The notes under the pieces were generated by a model that ran no database searches, was not told where the DNA came from, and saw nothing but the letters and a program-made list of their open reading frames with translations. The translations under genes were made by a program, and so were the position numbers. From Adiantum capillus-veneris (lineage: Eukaryota > Streptophyta > Polypodiopsida > Polypodiales > Pteridaceae), in assembly GCA_014529385.2 (NCBI GenBank), contig CM043963.1, positions 80,117,412 through 80,181,411 of the forward strand: a stretch of DNA of 64,000 nt, read 5' to 3'. The first letter of the stretch is position 1, and each line of letters starts with the position of its first letter. Shown in pieces: positions 59,965-64,000 of the stretch.

Positions 59965-61542
59965 TTGCAATTATGGCTGACAGATGATGTGACTGAAGAG
60001 GTTTCCTCTTCACAGGGTCAACAGAGACATGAAGTGGGTGAGTCCTCAAGACCACCACAGACAGATGACGATATATTCAGGACCCAGTTGGCTACTGCTG
60101 TGGCTATGTTCACACAAGTAATGCAGAATCCGAGGTTTTTAGCCTTTCTGCAACCTCCTGTTCCGTCTCAGCAAGTTGGGTCACTGGATCATATTCAAAA
60201 GCTTGTTAAGGCTCGAGCACAGGTGATTCATACCGCACAGTCAATGGAAACACCTGTACACTTGACGGAGAACATACAGTCTCCACAACCTATGCCTAAG
60301 GTGCAAGAACAGGTGGCTGAGATGCCAGTTTTTCAAGCTGTACCAGTTCAGCCCGCCACCTTTCAGCAGCCTATAGTTGGTTCTAATGGGCAGGGAAGTA
60401 ACCTACAGGCTATGCAACAGGTCTTCCCACCACCTTTAGTACACCCTGGCTATTTTGGAGGTGGATCCGTATTCCAGAGCATGGCTGGTCATGCACCTGG
60501 AAATCAGTTTTACACGCCAGGAACAATGTTTGGGGGTGCTCAAACGATGATGCCTAACCCCATGTACAGTGTCATGGGTATGCAACCAGGGTTTCAGAGC
60601 ACTCAGGGCCAATTTGGGATGCCACATGCAAATTTTGGTATGGCTGGAATTACAAATCAGCAGCCAAATATGGCATTTCCAGGTCAAGTTAATAGCGGCC
60701 AAGGAACACAGATGAACCCTAATAGTGTTCCCATGTTTCAGTCACTTCCATATGACAATTTAACGCCGCTGGAGAGGCCAACTCCGTATAAAGAAGGTGG
60801 CAAAGGTGTGTCATTCACGACCTTTACAGGGTTTGATGACAGGAAGAAGGCTCTCTCATTCCTCCAGCAGTTTGACAAGGCCTATGCAGGGGGAAACTTT
60901 ACAGAGGCTTCAAAGGTTCGCAAGGCAGCCACTTTCTTGACAGGAAATGCGGGACAATGGTGGACAACTTTATTGCTTCAAGGGCAAGCTCCGTCCACAT
61001 GGATTTACTTCAAGCAGATTTTTGCAGCAGCATGGTTATGTGATGATTTCGAAGCAGATGTCATGACAGAATGGCACCAGCTAAATGCTGCCACTTGCAG
61101 AAATCTGGATGATTACAATCGGAAGTTTTGGAAAGCTCTACTTCCAGTAACTTCCTATAGGTTTGTGCCATTGACAGAACAGATTGAAAAATACTGTTGT
61201 GGCCTACCCAAAGGATTGAGAAAATACTGCACGAAGACAAAAGTCACTACTTTGACGCAGCTCATCGAGGTAGCAAACACTGGGAACGGTTTGCTCAAGG
61301 GAGAAGATTGTGAATTTAACACTGGCGTCAAGGCAGGATCAGGTAAGAAAAATTCAGCCAAGAAACACGTTCCCAATGAGGCTCCTAAAGGGACTCAGGA
61401 GTCGGCCAACGCAGGGAAAGATAAAGCTACGGCTGAATCAGAAAAAGGACCAGCAAAGAAATGGAAAAGACGTTTTCCTCGCAAGTCAGAAGAGCAAAAG
61501 AAGGTCCTAAGGACAGAGAACAAATGCTTTATATGTGAGTAG
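59965..61542 (+). CDS. Gypsy Gag (stop inside zinc knuckle)
   Basis: About 525 codons. Residues 50-260 are low-complexity and rich in Gln, Pro, Met and Gly. Then comes a retrotransposon Gag domain (FTGFDDRKKALSFLQQFDKA, NAGQWWTTLLLQ, about residues 275-440), a Lys-rich tail and the zinc knuckle CFIC, which is cut by TAG at 61540 with PGHIAYNC following in frame. A clear ATG lies two bases out of frame at 59974, so the true start is uncertain; the given start is simply the open limit. Confidence 0.8.
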   Translation: MQLWLTDDVTEEVSSSQGQQRHEVGESSRPPQTDDDIFRTQLATAVAMFTQVMQNPRFLAFLQPPVPSQQVGSLDHIQKLVKARAQVIHTAQSMETPVHLTENIQSPQPMPKVQEQVAEMPVFQAVPVQPATFQQPIVGSNGQGSNLQAMQQVFPPPLVHPGYFGGGSVFQSMAGHAPGNQFYTPGTMFGGAQTMMPNPMYSVMGMQPGFQSTQGQFGMPHANFGMAGITNQQPNMAFPGQVNSGQGTQMNPNSVPMFQSLPYDNLTPLERPTPYKEGGKGVSFTTFTGFDDRKKALSFLQQFDKAYAGGNFTEASKVRKAATFLTGNAGQWWTTLLLQGQAPSTWIYFKQIFAAAWLCDDFEADVMTEWHQLNAATCRNLDDYNRKFWKALLPVTSYRFVPLTEQIEKYCCGLPKGLRKYCTKTKVTTLTQLIEVANTGNGLLKGEDCEFNTGVKAGSGKKNSAKKHVPNEAPKGTQESANAGKDKATAESEKGPAKKWKRRFPRKSEEQKKVLRTENKCFICE

Positions 61543-64000
61543 CCTGGCCACATTGCTTACAATTGTCCTACAAAGAAAAGGCCAGTTGATTCTGATGACA
61601 AGGAAGACAAGAAAGGAAAGAAGCCCATGGCTGGTCTAGTGCCAGATATGGTGGGCGATAAGCCAAATTCAGATGCAAGTGAGCTTTGCAGAGCATGGGG
61701 AAAGGTCAGGGATCAAACAGTGCTTATCTTCTTTGATCCAGGTGCCAAAGCCAACTTCATTTCCCCATAATTGGCTTCAAAGTTGGGAATCAGACCTGAA
61801 GAGATGGGGTATACAGCAGAGGCAGGTTTGGCATGTCCTGGCCATACAGAGGCTGTGACACCCATCATTGGAAAGTTGCGTCTACATATCCAGTCCTATG
61901 TAGATGCTGAAGAATTTTACATCATGCCACTGGACGGATGTGATGTGTTGTTAGGTATTCCTTGGTTGTTTCGTGTACAGGGAATCATGGATGCCTACAA
62001 CAAAAAGATCATTGTACAGAGCAGGGGAAAGGTTCATATTCTGGATGTAAAGCTTAAAGGGGAGTCTATTCCTACTGTATCAGCTTCTGCTATTACTTCT
62101 GTAATGAAAACGCATCTTTCTGCGTACTTGGTTTTTGCACGTGAAGAGTCAGATTGTGATGAATCAAATTTATCTGTGCTAGATAAAGAAAGGTCAATGT
62201 TTTTACAACAGTATAGTGACTGCTTTTCCGATTCATTACCGTCTCAATTACCGCCAGAGAGACCCGAGGACCATGCGATAGATTTGGTGCTAGGAAGTAG
62301 CCCACCAAATAAGCCTCCGTACAGGGTTAGTGCGGCTCAGCAGAAAGAGATAATGGGCCAAGTACAGGAGCTGTTAGAAAAGGGACTGATTCAGCCCAGT
62401 TCATCTCCATTCTGTTCTCCAGTGTTGTTGGTGCAGAAAAAGGATGGCTCATGGCGTTGTGCATAGACTACCGTGCACTGAACAAGAATACCATCAAGAA
62501 TAGGTTCCCTATACCTAGAATTGATGATATTATGGACAAATTAGAAGGAGCAGCTATGTTTAGCAGGATAGATCTAAAGAGTGGGTACCATCAGATCCGC
62601 ATTAGATTAGAGGATGTGCACAAGACTGCTTTTAGAACGACGTTTGGCCTTTACGAATTTTTAGTGATGCCCTTTGGTCTCACAAATGCTCCTGCTACGT
62701 TCAATAGGATGATGGACAGAATTTTCCGTCCACACCAGCAGTTTGTTGGTACATTCTTTGATGACATAATAGTCTACTCAAAGAATGAAGAGGAGCATAG
62801 GCATCACTTGGCCATTGTGTTCAAAGAGCTACGCAGTCATAGGTTGCTCATCAATGCAAAGAAAAGTGAGTTTTTTCTGGAAGAGATTCACTTTCTGGGA
62901 CACATTGTCTCAAAGGATGGTGTCAGAATGGATCCTGCAAAAGTTGAAGCGATCAAGTCATGGCCAAATTTGAAGACGGTGCATGATGTCCAAAGCTTTT
63001 TGGGACTATGCTCCTATTAGAGAAGGTTTATCCGAAATTTCGCTGAGATTGCTTCACCTTTACATGCTCTTCAAAAGAAGGCAGTCACCTTAAGATGGAC
63101 ACAAAAAGAGATTTCAGCTTTTAATCTCTTAAAGGAAAAGATGACTTCAGATCCAGTCATTGTGTTGCCAGATCTTAGGAAGTCATTTGTGGTCCAGTGT
63201 GATGCCTGCGGTAGTAGCATTGGTGCAGTGCTAATGCAAGATGGCAGGGTAGTAGCCTATGAGAGCAGAATTTTGCAAGGGCCAGAGATGACCATGCAGG
63301 TCTATGAGAAAGAGTTACTGGCTGTGATTCATGCGCTCTTAAGTTGGAAACACTACCTGCTAGGTGCAGATTTCGTTGTCCAAACGGACCATCAGACCTT
63401 GCGATACTTCTTGACACAGACAAAGTTATCTGAGAAGCATATGCGATGGGCAAATATCTTGTCCATGTTTCATTTTCAGATTGTGCATGGGGAAGGCAAG
63501 AAGAACGTTGTGGCTGATGCCTTGTCAAGGAAGCCACAAATTTCAGCTGTGTCGATTCCTTATCATCATGAACTTGATGATATGAGAGAACAGTATGCAA
63601 ATGATGAAGATTTTGCAAGGGTCTTCGAGCAACTAATGGATGGACAACGTCATGAACACTATCTTCTTAAAGACGGGTTCATGATGATGCATGGCAGATT
63701 GTGTGTCACAAAGCCATTGCGACGCAAAGTTATGGAAGAGAGTCATGTCCCACCGTATGCAGGGCATCGTGGTATCGATGCTATAGTTAAAGCGGTTGAG
63801 ACATTCTTCTATTGGCCTGCATTGAGAAGGGATGTGGATGCCTTTGTGCGAGAATGCCTAATATGCCAAAAGGTCAAGTTTGACAGGCAAAAGGCACCAG
63901 GGTTATTGCAACCACTACCTATTCCAGATAAACCATGGGAAAGTATTGCTATGGATTTTATCTTTGATCTTCCGAGAACGCAGACAGGAAACGATGGTAT
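61543..64000 (+). pseudogene. Gypsy protease, RT, RNase H and integrase start
   Basis: Continues in the Gag frame: protease-like FFDPGAKANFIS (about 61732; the usual D-S/T-G-A reads DPGA), then YIMPLDGCDVLLGIPWL. A TAA at 61768 and a one-base loss near 62455 break the frame. RT: CIDYRALNKNTIKNRFPIP, MFSRIDLKSGYHQI, FFDDIIVYSK (catalytic DD) and FLGHIVSKDG. A TAG at 63018 follows. RNase H: VVQCDACGSSIGAVLMQ, YEKELLAVIHAL, VVADALSRKP. Integrase zinc region: HVPPYAGHRGIDAI...CLICQK (about 63744-63870). The window ends shortly after MDFIFDLP, in the integrase core. Confidence 0.92.

Noticed and set aside
40522-64000. Search for COAD exon 5 (a KET-type continuation after a splice acceptor)
   Set aside because: No convincing match was found by eye on the plus strand. 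A translated profile search would be decisive.

Overview
The window looks like nuclear DNA of a land plant with a large, repeat-rich genome. The evidence is spliced exons of a plant-type phosphopantetheine adenylyltransferase, several LTR-retrotransposon families primed by initiator-Met tRNA, two LINE families, and long (CT)n, (CA)n and poly(C) tracts. The very long introns and the character of the LINEs make a fern or other non-seed plant my first guess, but this is inference. There are no bacterial operons, CRISPR arrays, or rRNA or tRNA genes that I could recognise.

Layout. 1-3298 is a minus-strand copy of a non-autonomous LTR retrotransposon whose only gene begins MVITRSG (called here the MVITRSG family). 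3299-4779 holds a decayed GIY-YIG nuclease gene. 5897-9570 is a broken Copia element. 9935-14430 is a complete second MVITRSG copy with target duplication AGCAG. 15247-20746 is a complete Copia element with target duplication CCTAA, sitting in an older diverged LTR that resumes at 20752 and is also hit by a hAT-like MITE (21307-21685). 21820-23155 may be a short LTR element. 23424-28371 is an LTR element with target duplication TTTCC whose 3' LTR is split, within its (CT)n tract, by SINE-like units and a LINE.

The one recognisable host gene starts at 30253 on the plus strand. Exons at 30253-30378, 30457-30528, 40294-40353 and 40427-40521 encode the N-terminal two thirds of phosphopantetheine adenylyltransferase (CoA synthesis). 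Intron 2 is 9.8 kb and filled with antisense LINEs and an LTR element. No exon encoding the C-terminus was found before the window end, so intron 4 is either longer than 23 kb or the gene is broken.

41547-45640 is an L1-like LINE with internal duplications. 46100-49820 repeats the combination of LTR element, LINE and (CT)n tract. 49860-51300 is a Gypsy LTR remnant and 51319-51817 a second hAT-like MITE. 52300-53297 is a decayed Gypsy integrase. 53298-58095 is a rearranged third MVITRSG copy, and 58747-64000 is a Gypsy element running off the window.

The points most worth attention are a LINE family tied to (CT)n microsatellites, the MVITRSG family whose roughly 520-residue protein matches nothing I recognise, and the GIY-YIG gene.
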